DNA of 64,000 nt from Comamonas granuli NBRC 101663 (GTDB lineage: Bacteria; Pseudomonadota; Gammaproteobacteria; Burkholderiales; Burkholderiaceae_C), in NCBI RefSeq assembly GCF_000739995.1, contig NZ_BBJX01000004.1:310001-374000 (forward strand), read 5' to 3'. The notes under the pieces were generated by a model. The model was given only the letters and a program-made list of their open reading frames with translations. It searched no databases and was not told the origin of the DNA. The position numbers and the translations under genes were made by a program. Of this stretch, positions 50,493-58,132 are shown in pieces. The stretch's first letter is position 1. Each line of letters starts with the position of its first letter.

Positions 50493-51308
50493 TTAACGAA
50501 TTCTTGCGGTTTCTTTCAGCGCCGCCAATACCGCCAGCCCGTCGCGCAAGGGGCGCGGCTCGTGTGTGCGGATGAAGTCAGCTCCACCTGCGGCGGCGGC
50601 AAGCTCTGCAGCGAGTGTCGCGGCCCCGACATCCCCCGGACCACGGCCTGTGAGCGCGCGCAGAAAGGATTTGCGCGAAACAGACAGAAGCACCGGCAAA
50701 TCGAAGCGCAGCCGCAATTCATCGAACCGCGCCAGCACCGAGAGCGAGGTTTCGGGAGCAGCCCCCAGAAAAAACCCCATGCCGGGATCAAGGACAAGGC
50801 GGTTGCGTTTGATACCGGCACCCGTCAGCGCCGCGATGCGCGCGTCAAAGAACGCCGCAATGTGATCCATGATGTCGCCAGCGGGTGCCTCGCGCCGATC
50901 TGCCTGCCCGTCTTGCACCGAATGCATAACGACGAGTTTGGCAGATGATTTCGCCAATTGCGGATAGAACGCAGCGTCTGGAAAACCGCGAATATCATTG
51001 AGATAGGCCACACCACGCGACAAGGCATAGGCTTGCGTCGCGGGTTGATAACTGTCGAGCGAGACGGGAATGCCATCTGCCTTGAGCGCGTCCAGCACCG
51101 GCGCGATACGCGCGATTTCTGTGTCGGACGAAACAGGCGCGGCGTCGGGATTGCTGGATGCCGGACCGAGGTCGATCACATCTGCCCCCTCGGCCATCAG
51201 CTTACGCGCCTGCGCAATGGCTGCGTCTGGCGCCAGATACCGGCCTCCATCGGAGAAACTGTCCGAGGTTATGTTGACGATGCCGAAAATGATGAGCGAT
51301 TTATTCAT
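50493..51308 (-). CDS. sul2: Sulfonamide-resistant dihydropteroate synthase Sul2
   Basis: A 271-residue Sul2. It replaces the host FolP in folate synthesis and is insensitive to sulfonamides. FGIVNITSDSFSDGGRYLAPD, DLGPASSNPDAAPVSSDTEI, LNDIRGFPDAAFYPQLA, LDPGMGFFLGAAPETSLSVL and LLSVSRKSFLRALTGR match Sul2 as I know it over the full length, with no difference I can detect. Start follows AAGCCCCC. The upstream region contains ATTATTATTATTATAG and an inverted repeat CGAGCAT/ATGCTCG (51333-51359). Confidence 0.97.
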   Translation of the reverse strand: MNKSLIIFGIVNITSDSFSDGGRYLAPDAAIAQARKLMAEGADVIDLGPASSNPDAAPVSSDTEIARIAPVLDALKADGIPVSLDSYQPATQAYALSRGVAYLNDIRGFPDAAFYPQLAKSSAKLVVMHSVQDGQADRREAPAGDIMDHIAAFFDARIAALTGAGIKRNRLVLDPGMGFFLGAAPETSLSVLARFDELRLRFDLPVLLSVSRKSFLRALTGRGPGDVGAATLAAELAAAAGGADFIRTHEPRPLRDGLAVLAALKETARIR

Positions 51309-51522
51309 GGGGGCTTCTATAATAATAATAATCGAGCATGAGTCTCATACGGATGCTCGGGTCGAAAGGGAATCCCCAGGCGAGTAACCTGTTTGCGGTG
51401 ATCCATTAGCTGCAGGAGCAGAAGAGCATACATCTGGAAGCAAAGCCAGGAAAGCGGCCTATGGAGCTGTGCGGCAGCGCTCAGTAGGCAATTTTTCAAA
51501 ATATTGTTAAGCCTTTTCTGAG
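51309..51522 (-). promoter_or_regulatory. sul2 upstream region
   Basis: No gene seen. As I recall it, the same sequence lies between repC and sul2 in plasmid RSF1010, running as far as the ACTCTATTGTAAACAAG of the island's right end. The sul2 promoter must lie here. The CGAGCAT/ATGCTCG palindrome is its most obvious structure. Confidence 0.5.
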
Positions 51523-51615
51523 CATGGTATTTTTCATGGTATTACCAATTAGCAGGAAAATAAGCCATTGAATATAAAAGATAAAAATGTCTTGTTTACA
51601 ATAGAGTGGGAGTGA
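51523..51615 (+). other. Island right end (copy C of the attachment core)
   Basis: CATGGTATTTTTCATGG (51523-51539) and CTTGTTTACAAT, AGAGTGGGAGTGA (51591-51615). 24 of the last 25 bases match the internal copy B, and the spacing is the same. Its end lies 15,460 bases from the guaA stop. Confidence 0.85.
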
Positions 51616-51895
51616 ATTGACGTCCTTCGGGGACTATCGCCTAGTATCGAAAAACTGCCGTAACGTGTTGATTTAAAAGGAAATACGTCGCGGCAACTAT
51701 CGGTGGCTATCGCCGACCAGCAAAACGGATTGGCGGTATAGGTGACGGTAGAAACCGGATGCCGGATTAAGACCTTCCCGTTTACTATCCAGACCAAACC
51801 GGTCTTTGACGGTAAATCACTCCTCAGGAAAGCTTGTTTCATGCGGCTTTCCGAGCATCAGCAGATCTCCTGACCCCTGACGGCAAAAGCCGTCA
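51616..51895. other. Gene-less left part of a third unit
   Basis: No supportable gene. Short repeats are visible (GGGACTATCGCC, GTGGCTATCGCC) together with TTTGACGGTAAA at 51805-51816, which recurs at 54356-54367 near the core at 54439. GC is lower than the chromosome. Confidence 0.45.
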
Positions 51896-52210
51896 TGTGA
51901 AGTCCCCTTGAAAACCTGAACCACCCGGAAGTAGAGAATTCCCCCCCGACGGAGTCTCTACATGAAGAAATCCAGATTCAGCGAAGCGCAGATAGTCGGC
52001 ATCCTCAGGGAGGTCGAGATGGGCGCCAAGGTCGGCGAGACGTGCAGAAAGCACGGCATCAGCGAGCCGACGTACTACAAGTGGAAAAGCCAGTTCTCGG
52101 GCATGACGGTCTCGCACCTGGCCAGCTGCGCCAGCTGCAGGACGAGAACGCCAAGCTCAAGCGCAGGTACGCCGACCTGGCACTGATGCACCATGCCCTG
52201 AAGGACGTTG
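51896..52210 (+). pseudogene. IS3-family orfA remnant, frameshifted and truncated
   Basis: Starts at ATG 51962 with KKSRFSEAQIVGILREVEMGAKVGETCRKHGISEPTYYKWKSQFSGM, a helix-turn-helix orfA. One C is missing at about 52121-52124; the other frame continues [30 protein letters not shown]. It is then broken off, with no orfB. The sequence from 51896 resembles a left terminal region (TGAAGTCCCCTTGAAAACC). Not functional. Confidence 0.82.
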
Positions 52211-52552
52211 TTGACCGATCAGCTCGAACGAATCAAGGTCAGCATTCGGGCCAAGGTGGAGCACCCGTTTCGGGTGATCAAGAGGCAATGGGGACACGTC
52301 AAGGTGCGCTACCCCGGGCTGGCCAAGAACACCGCGCAACTGAACACGCTGTTTGCGCTGTCCAATCTGTGGATGGTGAGGCGAACGTTGCTGGGAGTGC
52401 AGGCAGGAGTGCGCCTGCAAACAGCCAGATGGCCGGGAAATGGGCCGAAAACGGCCTGGGACCGAGCCGTCGCGACGCTGACGCTACAAATTGGCTGGGC
52501 CGTTCGACATCAGCACATCTCAAAGCGCATTGCGCAGAGATTCATTAGCTGA
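52211..52552 (+). pseudogene. IS5-family transposase C-terminal remnant
   Basis: [50 protein letters not shown] is the C-terminal end of an IS5-type DDE transposase, with the glutamate region in [11 protein letters not shown]. The N-terminal two thirds are missing, and it is joined directly to the IS3 fragment. Confidence 0.82.
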
Positions 52553-52556
52553 ATTT

Positions 52557-52603
52557 CAGATATTTGACGTATATCTGTTTTTCAGATATATTGCACTTAT
52601 CTG
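52557..52603 (+). promoter_or_regulatory. hipBA promoter with overlapping operators
   Basis: TTGACG (52564-52569) and TATATT (52587-52592) at 17-base spacing. Three TATCTG/CAGATA units overlap it: CAGATAT...ATATCTG (52557-52577), TATCTG...CAGATA (52572-52588) and TATCTG at 52598. Such palindromes suit HipB autoregulation. Confidence 0.72.
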
Positions 52604-52620
52604 AATCTCGGGTATTTACC

Positions 52621-52884
52621 ATGCCGCCGACGTCACATCCGCTGGTCACTACAGGTCAACTTGGGTCAATGCTGCAGGCTGCGCGTAAGGCTCAGGGGCT
52701 GACCCAGTCGGCGCTGGCCAATCGTATCGGCCTGAGCCAGTCACGGGTCTCTCATCTGGAACTCAACGCCCACGAACTGAGCGTGGAGCAACTCCTTGCA
52801 TGGTGCGCCGCGCTGGGCCTGGAGTTGGCCGTCGGGACCCGGGACAGTGCTGCGGTGTCGACGGCGCCGACCACGGATTGGTGA
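52621..52884 (+). CDS. hipB: HipB-like antitoxin (Xre family)
   Basis: An 87-residue helix-turn-helix protein: GSMLQAARKAQGLTQSALANRIGLSQSRVSHLELNAHELSVEQLLAWCAALGLEL. It is expected to bind HipA and repress the operon. ATG at 52621 is chosen because the longer frame from 52564 overlaps the promoter. The stop lies two bases before the hipA start. Confidence 0.88.
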   Translation: MPPTSHPLVTTGQLGSMLQAARKAQGLTQSALANRIGLSQSRVSHLELNAHELSVEQLLAWCAALGLELAVGTRDSAAVSTAPTTDW

Positions 52885-52885
52885 C

Positions 52886-54226
52886 ATGGGACGTCGATCG
52901 CAAAGTCGCAGCCTGTCTATCTGGACCAACGGTGTCCGCGTGGGGCGGTGGACGATCCCCGCCCGCGGTGAGATGGAACTGCAGTACGACCCGGGCTGGA
53001 CGGGGGCTGATATCGGCCGACCGCTGTCGTTGTCGCTGCCGTTCAATCTCCAGAATCTGCCGGTCAAGGGCCAGAAGGTTGCCAACTACTTCGACAACCT
53101 GCTTCCGGACAGCGACGCGATCCGCCGCCGTGTGGCCGAGCGATTCCGGACGGGCTCGACCGAACCGTTCGATTTGCTGAAGGCCATCGGGCGCGATTGC
53201 GTGGGCGCCGTCCAAATCCTGGATGAGGACGAGGTGCCCGCCGACTTCGATCGCATCGAGGGCGTGCCTTTGTCCGAGGAGGATATAGAGCGGCACCTGA
53301 TCGAAACCGTTTCGCCGCAGGCCTTCGCTGCGGGCCAGGACCCGGATGCCGATTTCCGTATCTCGCTGGCCGGTGCGCAGGAGAAGACGGCCTTCCTGTG
53401 GTGGGGCGGGCAGTGGCTCGTGCCGCGTGGTGCCACGCCAACGAGCCACATCTTCAAACTCCCGCTCGGCCTGATGGGCGGGCGGCGGGCGGACTTCAGC
53501 ACGTCCGTCGACAACGAATGGCTGTGCCTGCGACTGCTGAAAGCCTACGGATTGCCCGTGGCTGAAGCCCGCATCGCGACCTTCGGCCGACAGCGTGTGC
53601 TCGTGGTGGAGCGTTTCGACCGGCGGGTCGCGCCCAATGGGCAGTGGCTCATGCGTCTGCCACAGGAAGACTTTTGCCAGGTCGAGGGCTGCTCGCCATT
53701 GCGCAAGTACGAGAACGAGGGCGGTCCAGGGCTCAAGGTCTTGTTCGGCACGCTGCGGCAATCGGTGAATGCCGAAGCCGACATGAAAACGCTGATGGCG
53801 GCTCAGGTGTTGTTCTGGTTGCTGCGAGCACCCGATGGCCATGCCAAGAATTTCAGTATCCAGCTTCTGCCACGCGGGCGTTTCCATTTGACCCCGCTGT
53901 ACGACGTAATGTCGGTTTATCCGGTGTTGGGTAACGCTCCGAACCAGTGGTCGCCACATGAAATCAAGTTGGCGATGGCCTTGCTCGGCAAAAACCGGCA
54001 CTACGAGATGCTAGGTATCCAGCGAAGGCACTTCAATAGCACTGTGAAGAAGGTCGGCTATGCCTCAACCGCCGAGCCGATCATCGAAGAAATCCTTGCC
54101 CGGACTCCAGCGGCCATCGCTGAGGTGCAAGCCGAATTGCCACAGGACTTCTCACCGCGTGTCCGCGATGCCATCCTGGGCGGGCTTGAGCAGGCGGCCA
54201 GAACGCTCGGTGAGATGCCACCGTAA
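52886..54226 (+). CDS. hipA: HipA-like serine/threonine kinase toxin
   Basis: A 446-residue HipA-family kinase. LSIWTNGVRVGRW and LPFNLQNLPVKGQKVANYFDNLLPD form the N-terminal domain. ISLAGAQEKTAFLWW, THIFKLP and the catalytic DGHAKNFSIQLLPRGRFHLTPLYDVMS are present. E. coli HipA phosphorylates glutamyl-tRNA synthetase and causes dormancy; the target here is inferred. Motifs are intact, so the module may be active. It is the only intact cargo of the segment between 51616 and 54452. Confidence 0.9.
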   Translation: MGRRSQSRSLSIWTNGVRVGRWTIPARGEMELQYDPGWTGADIGRPLSLSLPFNLQNLPVKGQKVANYFDNLLPDSDAIRRRVAERFRTGSTEPFDLLKAIGRDCVGAVQILDEDEVPADFDRIEGVPLSEEDIERHLIETVSPQAFAAGQDPDADFRISLAGAQEKTAFLWWGGQWLVPRGATPTSHIFKLPLGLMGGRRADFSTSVDNEWLCLRLLKAYGLPVAEARIATFGRQRVLVVERFDRRVAPNGQWLMRLPQEDFCQVEGCSPLRKYENEGGPGLKVLFGTLRQSVNAEADMKTLMAAQVLFWLLRAPDGHAKNFSIQLLPRGRFHLTPLYDVMSVYPVLGNAPNQWSPHEIKLAMALLGKNRHYEMLGIQRRHFNSTVKKVGYASTAEPIIEEILARTPAAIAEVQAELPQDFSPRVRDAILGGLEQAARTLGEMPP

Positions 54227-54384
54227 GTGGGCGAAGAGCAGGGTGTTCCAAGGCAAGTTCGAGGGCGCTAAGATTTATCCTGATCGACGATAAGGTCGAA
54301 AGTGTCGACGCCGCGCAAATCGCTCCATCTCCCGCGTCAGTAAAAGATGTGCGCTTTTGACGGTAAAAACGACGGTAATGCCCT

Positions 54385-54477
54385 ATGTCGATCACAACCA
54401 AGTCCTTTAACCACGCGGGCTTGCGAGACCTGTTGATGATCGAGTGGAATGACGGCACACCGCTGACTCCCACGTGA
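54385..54477 (+). pseudogene. Possible HigB/RelE-like toxin N-terminal remnant
   Basis: ATG at 54385 encodes SITTKSFNHAGLRDLL, which recalls the start of HigB toxins. The similarity stops where the attachment-like sequence begins, and the frame ends after 30 codons. Based on a short match only. Confidence 0.3.
54439..54452 (+). other. Degenerate attachment core (copy D)
   Basis: ATCGAGTGGAATGA, the guaA end with one G missing. TTTGACGGTAAA lies 96 bases before its end. It may be the outermost, original chromosomal junction. The stretch 54227-54549 holds no other gene I can support; AGGGAG..CCCGC/GCGGGCTCCCT (about 54494-54528) could be the former guaA terminator. Confidence 0.4.
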
Positions 54478-54549
54478 CAGCACACAGGGAGAAACCCGCT
54501 AGCTACTGGTCGCGGGCTCCCTAGACTGCATGGGCGAAAGGAATTGTCC

Positions 54550-56247
54550 ATGCGTGCGCACCACCGTTTTTGGCCCCGGCGTCTTCCCCATGTGATTCAT
54601 CCCCCGCAGACCTCGCTGTGGGACAACCTGGCCATCAATGCGCGCCGCTATCCGGACAAGCCGGCCCTGGTGTTCTTTGGCCGGCAGGTCAGCTACCGTG
54701 AGCTGGCCGAGGGCGCCGAGCGCCTGGCAGCGTATCTGCATGCCCTGGGTGTGCAGCGTGGCGACCGGGTGCTGCTGTGCATGCAGAACTGCCCGCAGCT
54801 GGTCATGGCGCATTTTGCGATTCTGCGCGCCAATGCCGTGGTGGTGCCGGTCAATCCCATGAACCGGGCGCAGGAGCTCGGGCACTACATCACCGATCCG
54901 CAGGCGCGCGTGGCCATCACCACGGGCGATCTTGCCGCCGAGCTCGCCCAGGCAAGCCAGACGCTGGAGCCGGCGCAGCGCCTGGCGCACCTGCTGGTCA
55001 CGCAGTTCACGGATGCCTTCGACCTGCAGGCGGCGGGCGAGGACGCGCCGCCGCCGGGCTGGCACGAATGGCTGGGCACGCACCACCCCCTGCCGGTGCT
55101 CGATGGCGGCACGGTGCATGGCTGGAGCGATGCCTTGGCCTGCACCGGCCCGGTGCCGGAGCATGTGGTGGGGCCGCAGGACCTGGCGGTGCTGCCCTAT
55201 ACCAGCGGCACCACGGGCCTGCCCAAGGGCTGCATGCATCCGCACCGCAGCCTCATGCACAACGCCGTGGCGAGCAGCCTGTGGGGCAATGCGTCGTCCG
55301 AGAACGTGACGCTGGCGGTGGTGCCCATGTTCCACATCACCGGCATGGTCAGCGTGATGCACGCCAGCATCTACAGCGGCGCCACGCTGGTGGTCATGCC
55401 GCGCTGGGACCGCGACCTGGCAGGGCGCCTGATCTCGCGCTGGAAGGTGACCGCCTGGACGAACATCCCCACCATGGTCATCGACCTGCTGGCCAGCCCG
55501 CATTTTGCGCACTACGACCTCAGCAGCCTGAACTACATCGGCGGCGGCGGCGCGGCCATGCCGCAGGCCGTGGCCCAGCGCCTGCAGGAACAGTACGGAC
55601 TGCGCTATGCCGAGGGCTACGGCCTGACGGAAACCGCAGCGCCTTCGCACAGCAATCCACCCGACGACCCCAAGCAGCAGTGCCTGGGCATTCCGTTCAT
55701 GAGCACCGATGCGCGCGTGGTCGATCCCGACACCTTGCAGGAAATGCCCGTGGGGGAGCAGGGCGAGATCATCATCCATGGCCCGCAGGTGTTCGACGGC
55801 TACTGGCAGCAGCCCAAGGCCACCGCGGCGGTGTTCGTGGAGTTCGAGGGCCGGCGCTTCTTCCGTTCCGGGGACCTGGGGCGGGTGGACGAGGACGGGT
55901 ATTTCTTCATCACCGACCGGCTCAAGCGCATGATCAACGCCTCGGGCTTCAAGGTCTGGCCTGCAGAGGTGGAGGCACTGATGTTCCGCCATCCGGCCAT
56001 CCAGGAGGCCTGCATCATCTCCACCCAGGACGCCTACCGCGGCGAGAGCGTCAAGGCCGTGGTGGTGCTGCGGCCCGGGCACGAGCATGTCACGGAAGAG
56101 GAAATCATCGCCTGGTGCCGCCAGAACATGGCAGTGTACAAAGTGCCGCGCCAGGTGCAGTTCGTCACCGCCTTGCCCAAGAGCGGCAGCGGCAAGGTGA
56201 TGTGGCGCCTGCTGCAGGAGCGAGAGCAGGCCAGCGGCGGGCAGTAG
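54550..56247 (+). CDS. AMP-forming acyl-CoA synthetase
   Basis: A 565-residue ANL-superfamily ligase that activates a carboxylic acid, probably a fatty acid, through an acyl-AMP to a CoA thioester. Motifs: P-loop LPYTSGTTGLPKGCMHPHRS, YAEGYGLTETAAPSHSNP, and the C-terminal RSGDLGRVDEDGYFFITDRLKRMINASGFKVWPAEVEALMFRHP. The catalytic Lys is in PKSGSGKVMWRLL. ATG 54550 follows AAAGGAA; a TTG at 54544 is also possible. It is the first chromosomal gene after the integrated units. Confidence 0.92.
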   Translation: MRAHHRFWPRRLPHVIHPPQTSLWDNLAINARRYPDKPALVFFGRQVSYRELAEGAERLAAYLHALGVQRGDRVLLCMQNCPQLVMAHFAILRANAVVVPVNPMNRAQELGHYITDPQARVAITTGDLAAELAQASQTLEPAQRLAHLLVTQFTDAFDLQAAGEDAPPPGWHEWLGTHHPLPVLDGGTVHGWSDALACTGPVPEHVVGPQDLAVLPYTSGTTGLPKGCMHPHRSLMHNAVASSLWGNASSENVTLAVVPMFHITGMVSVMHASIYSGATLVVMPRWDRDLAGRLISRWKVTAWTNIPTMVIDLLASPHFAHYDLSSLNYIGGGGAAMPQAVAQRLQEQYGLRYAEGYGLTETAAPSHSNPPDDPKQQCLGIPFMSTDARVVDPDTLQEMPVGEQGEIIIHGPQVFDGYWQQPKATAAVFVEFEGRRFFRSGDLGRVDEDGYFFITDRLKRMINASGFKVWPAEVEALMFRHPAIQEACIISTQDAYRGESVKAVVVLRPGHEHVTEEEIIAWCRQNMAVYKVPRQVQFVTALPKSGSGKVMWRLLQEREQASGGQ

Positions 56248-56253
56248 GAGCGC

Positions 56254-56637
56254 TTACCCCGGGGGCGGCGGCGCGTGCGCTGCCGTCAGTTCGGCCAGGT
56301 CGCGTTCGAGCAGGTGCGCCGCACCGAGCTGCAGCTCGATCAACCGGCGCAGGTGGGTCACGCTGTCGAGATCGATGGAGCGGCACAGCAGGCCGGCGCA
56401 GCGGCCTTCCACGTGGGCCACCTCGGCCGACAGGGCGATGTGGTCGCGCGTTCCTGCGAGCGCCACCGTGAGCTGGCAGGGTGTTCCCGGTGCCAGTGCC
56501 ATAGCGGGCTCCAGAGCCACCAGGGCGCCCTTGAGCGAGAGGTCCAGCACCTGCACGCTGCAGCTGCCAGTGGGGGTGGTCAGTGTGGCCGGGGCGTCGA
56601 AGCTGACCCGGATGAAATGGCGGCGTTCGTGGGGCAT
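56254..56637 (-). CDS. PilZ-domain protein
   Basis: A 127-residue PilZ protein with the two c-di-GMP contact motifs: RRHFIR (RxxxR type) at residues 5-10 and DLSLKGALV near 33. It probably links c-di-GMP to surface behaviour; the target is unknown. ATG 56637 places the RxxxR motif at the N-terminus as usual; the longer frame lacks similarity. It is convergent with the synthetase. Confidence 0.88.
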   Translation of the reverse strand: MPHERRHFIRVSFDAPATLTTPTGSCSVQVLDLSLKGALVALEPAMALAPGTPCQLTVALAGTRDHIALSAEVAHVEGRCAGLLCRSIDLDSVTHLRRLIELQLGAAHLLERDLAELTAAHAPPPPG

Positions 56638-56878
56638 GGCAAGGGACGGCAGGACAGGGGCGGGTGGGGGACATGCTACACCGCGCCAGGTGTTTTGGTG
56701 CACCGGTTTGTGCTGCGGTGCCGATAGTGGCGCGGGTGCTCGTCCATGAAGTTGGCTAATGGGGCCCGGTTTGCGCGCAGCAGGTTTGCAGCGCATGGGC
56801 CAGGCGCTACACTGGTACAAGCAAGCCCGGGCCTGTGATGGACAGGCGGACGGGGTCGGTCAACAAAGGAGAAAAAGC

Positions 56879-57316
56879 ATGTTCAAGCACATTCTGGTCC
56901 CGGTGGACGGTTCCCCCACCTCGATGAAGGCCGTGGCCAAGGCCGCCGGGTTGGCCAAGACCTTTGGCAGCGCGGTCACCGTCCTGTACGTGATCGACCC
57001 CTATCCCTTCACCGGCGTGGGCGCCGATTTCGCCTATGGCCAGGCGCAGTACCTGACGGCAGCCACCGCCATGGCCAATGCAGCGCTCGATGCCGCCAAA
57101 AAGGAGCTGCATGACGAGGGCGTGGAAGCCGAGACGGTGGTCGGTGAGGGGCACGCCGTGCAGGAGGGCATCTCGCGCGCGCTGGAAAGCACGGGCGCCG
57201 ACCTCATCGTGATGGGCTCGCACGGGCGCCGCGGCATCGAGAAGCTGGTGCTCGGCAGCGTGACCCAGCGCGTGCTGGGTGCGGTGCATGTGCCCGTGCT
57301 CGTGGTGCGCGACTGA
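56879..57316 (+). CDS. Universal stress protein UspA family
   Basis: A 145-residue cytoplasmic Usp protein: FKHILVPVDGSPTSMKAVAKAAGLAK at the start, and the ATP-binding motif GSHGRRGIEKLVLGSVTQRVLGAVHVPVLVV at the end (G2xG9xG(S/T) type). ATG follows AAAGGAGA. Single gene with its own terminator. Confidence 0.94.
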   Translation: MFKHILVPVDGSPTSMKAVAKAAGLAKTFGSAVTVLYVIDPYPFTGVGADFAYGQAQYLTAATAMANAALDAAKKELHDEGVEAETVVGEGHAVQEGISRALESTGADLIVMGSHGRRGIEKLVLGSVTQRVLGAVHVPVLVVRD

Positions 57317-57363
57317 ACCCCGCAGCCGCTGGCGTGCCCCGGCCTGGGGCGCGCCGCCTGCGC

Positions 57364-57394
57364 CAACGGCTCCCTGGGGGAGCCGTTGTTGTTT
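57364..57394 (+). terminator. Terminator after the universal stress gene
   Basis: CAACGGCTCCC pairs with GGGAGCCGTTG, followed by TTGTTT; it lies between convergent genes and can act in both directions. Confidence 0.8.
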
Positions 57395-57415
57395 CCGGCG
57401 GCACAGCTCCGGTCC

Positions 57416-57925
57416 TTAGCCGAAGACGCGCGCGAACCATCCCCGTTTTTCGCGCCGCTGCTCCAGCTCCTGCAGCAGCTCGGCCTTGAGGCGCTCCTTC
57501 TCGGTGCGCGGATCGTTCGCCTGGGTCATGCGCATATAGGCTTGGGCGGAATCGACGTAGGCGTGGTCCTCGTTGCGGATGTGGTTGAACAGCCAGCGCG
57601 ACAGAATGCCGTGCAATTCAACGGCCACGTCTTCCCCGGCATCGAATCGGGCTTTCATCTCGCTCATGCGCCGGGTGAACAGTTCGTGCACCTTCTTGTG
57701 CGGACCCGAGAACATGTAGCCGGCGTTTTCCATCAGCGACTCTTCAAAGACGAAGTGCGAGACCGTGTAGTCCAGCATCTCCTCGATGACTTCGCCCAGG
57801 GCATCGCGGTCGTGTGAGGTGCGCAGTTCATAGAGCCGGTTGATGTAGTCAACGATGCGCCTGTGCTGCTTGTCGATTTCGGCAATGCCGGTATCCAGTT
57901 CGGGAACCCACACGAGTACGGCCAT
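57416..57925 (-). CDS. Bacteriohemerythrin
   Basis: A 169-residue O2-binding di-iron protein. Iron ligands are visible in EIDKQHRRIVDYIN, HFVFEESLM, GPHKKVHELF and HIRNEDHAY, matching the family's H, HxxxE, HxxxH, HxxxxD set. A charged C-terminal tail follows. Bacteriohemerythrins carry or sense oxygen. Upstream sequence is AT-rich (TATAACCATAATAAG), unlike its surroundings. Confidence 0.92.
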   Translation of the reverse strand: MAVLVWVPELDTGIAEIDKQHRRIVDYINRLYELRTSHDRDALGEVIEEMLDYTVSHFVFEESLMENAGYMFSGPHKKVHELFTRRMSEMKARFDAGEDVAVELHGILSRWLFNHIRNEDHAYVDSAQAYMRMTQANDPRTEKERLKAELLQELEQRREKRGWFARVFG

Positions 57926-58061
57926 GAAACACTCCTATAACCATAATAAGAATGTGAGTATTCTGGTTTTCCCGCGCTCATGCCTTGATGCAAGTCACGC
58001 ATCAACCTTCCTGCGGCCCCGCCCGGGTTGGGCCGGGAGGTGGGTGCTGCGTGGAATGGGG

Positions 58062-58122
58062 GGTAAAAACGGCCTCACAAGCCGCCAATACAGCGCAAGC
58101 AGCTATCAAATATGTAGCTATG
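58062..58122 (+). repeat. Dispersed palindromic repeat near the SDR gene 3' end
   Basis: AAAAACGGCCTCACAAGCCG, CCAATACAGCGCAAGCAGCT, ATCAAATATGTAGCTATG: clear family member, ending ten bases before the SDR stop. Confidence 0.75.
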
Positions 58123-58132
58123 CCCGAGCGGG

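Larger units (their letters stand above)
36156..51615 (+). mobile_element. GIsul2-type genomic island integrated at guaA
   Basis: A 15,460-bp island between the guaA stop and the core copy at 51601-51615. It carries int, alpA, repA, repC, iterons, an IncP-like oriT, trbJKL, arsR-arsH-arsC-acr3, a resolvase, ISCR2, truncated glmM and sul2. Gene order, insertion site and length agree with GIsul2 as I know it from literature on several Gram-negative genera. Base composition is visibly lower in GC than the flanks in the trb and left-end regions. An internal core copy at 48309-48323 shows that it is composite. Confidence 0.92.

Noticed and set aside
50074..50496. Plus-strand frame over the ISCR2 end and glmM fragment
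   Set aside because: Crosses an element junction; the minus-strand glmM fragment explains the sequence.
51549..51842. 97-codon minus-strand frame across the right end
   Set aside because: It runs across the attachment core and arm region of copy C. No domain, so treated as chance coding over a recombination site.
54439..54452. Copy D as a certain attachment site
   Set aside because: Only 14 bases with one deletion. Kept as a low-confidence feature because spacing to TTTGACGGTAAA and a broken toxin frame agree, but not accepted as proven.
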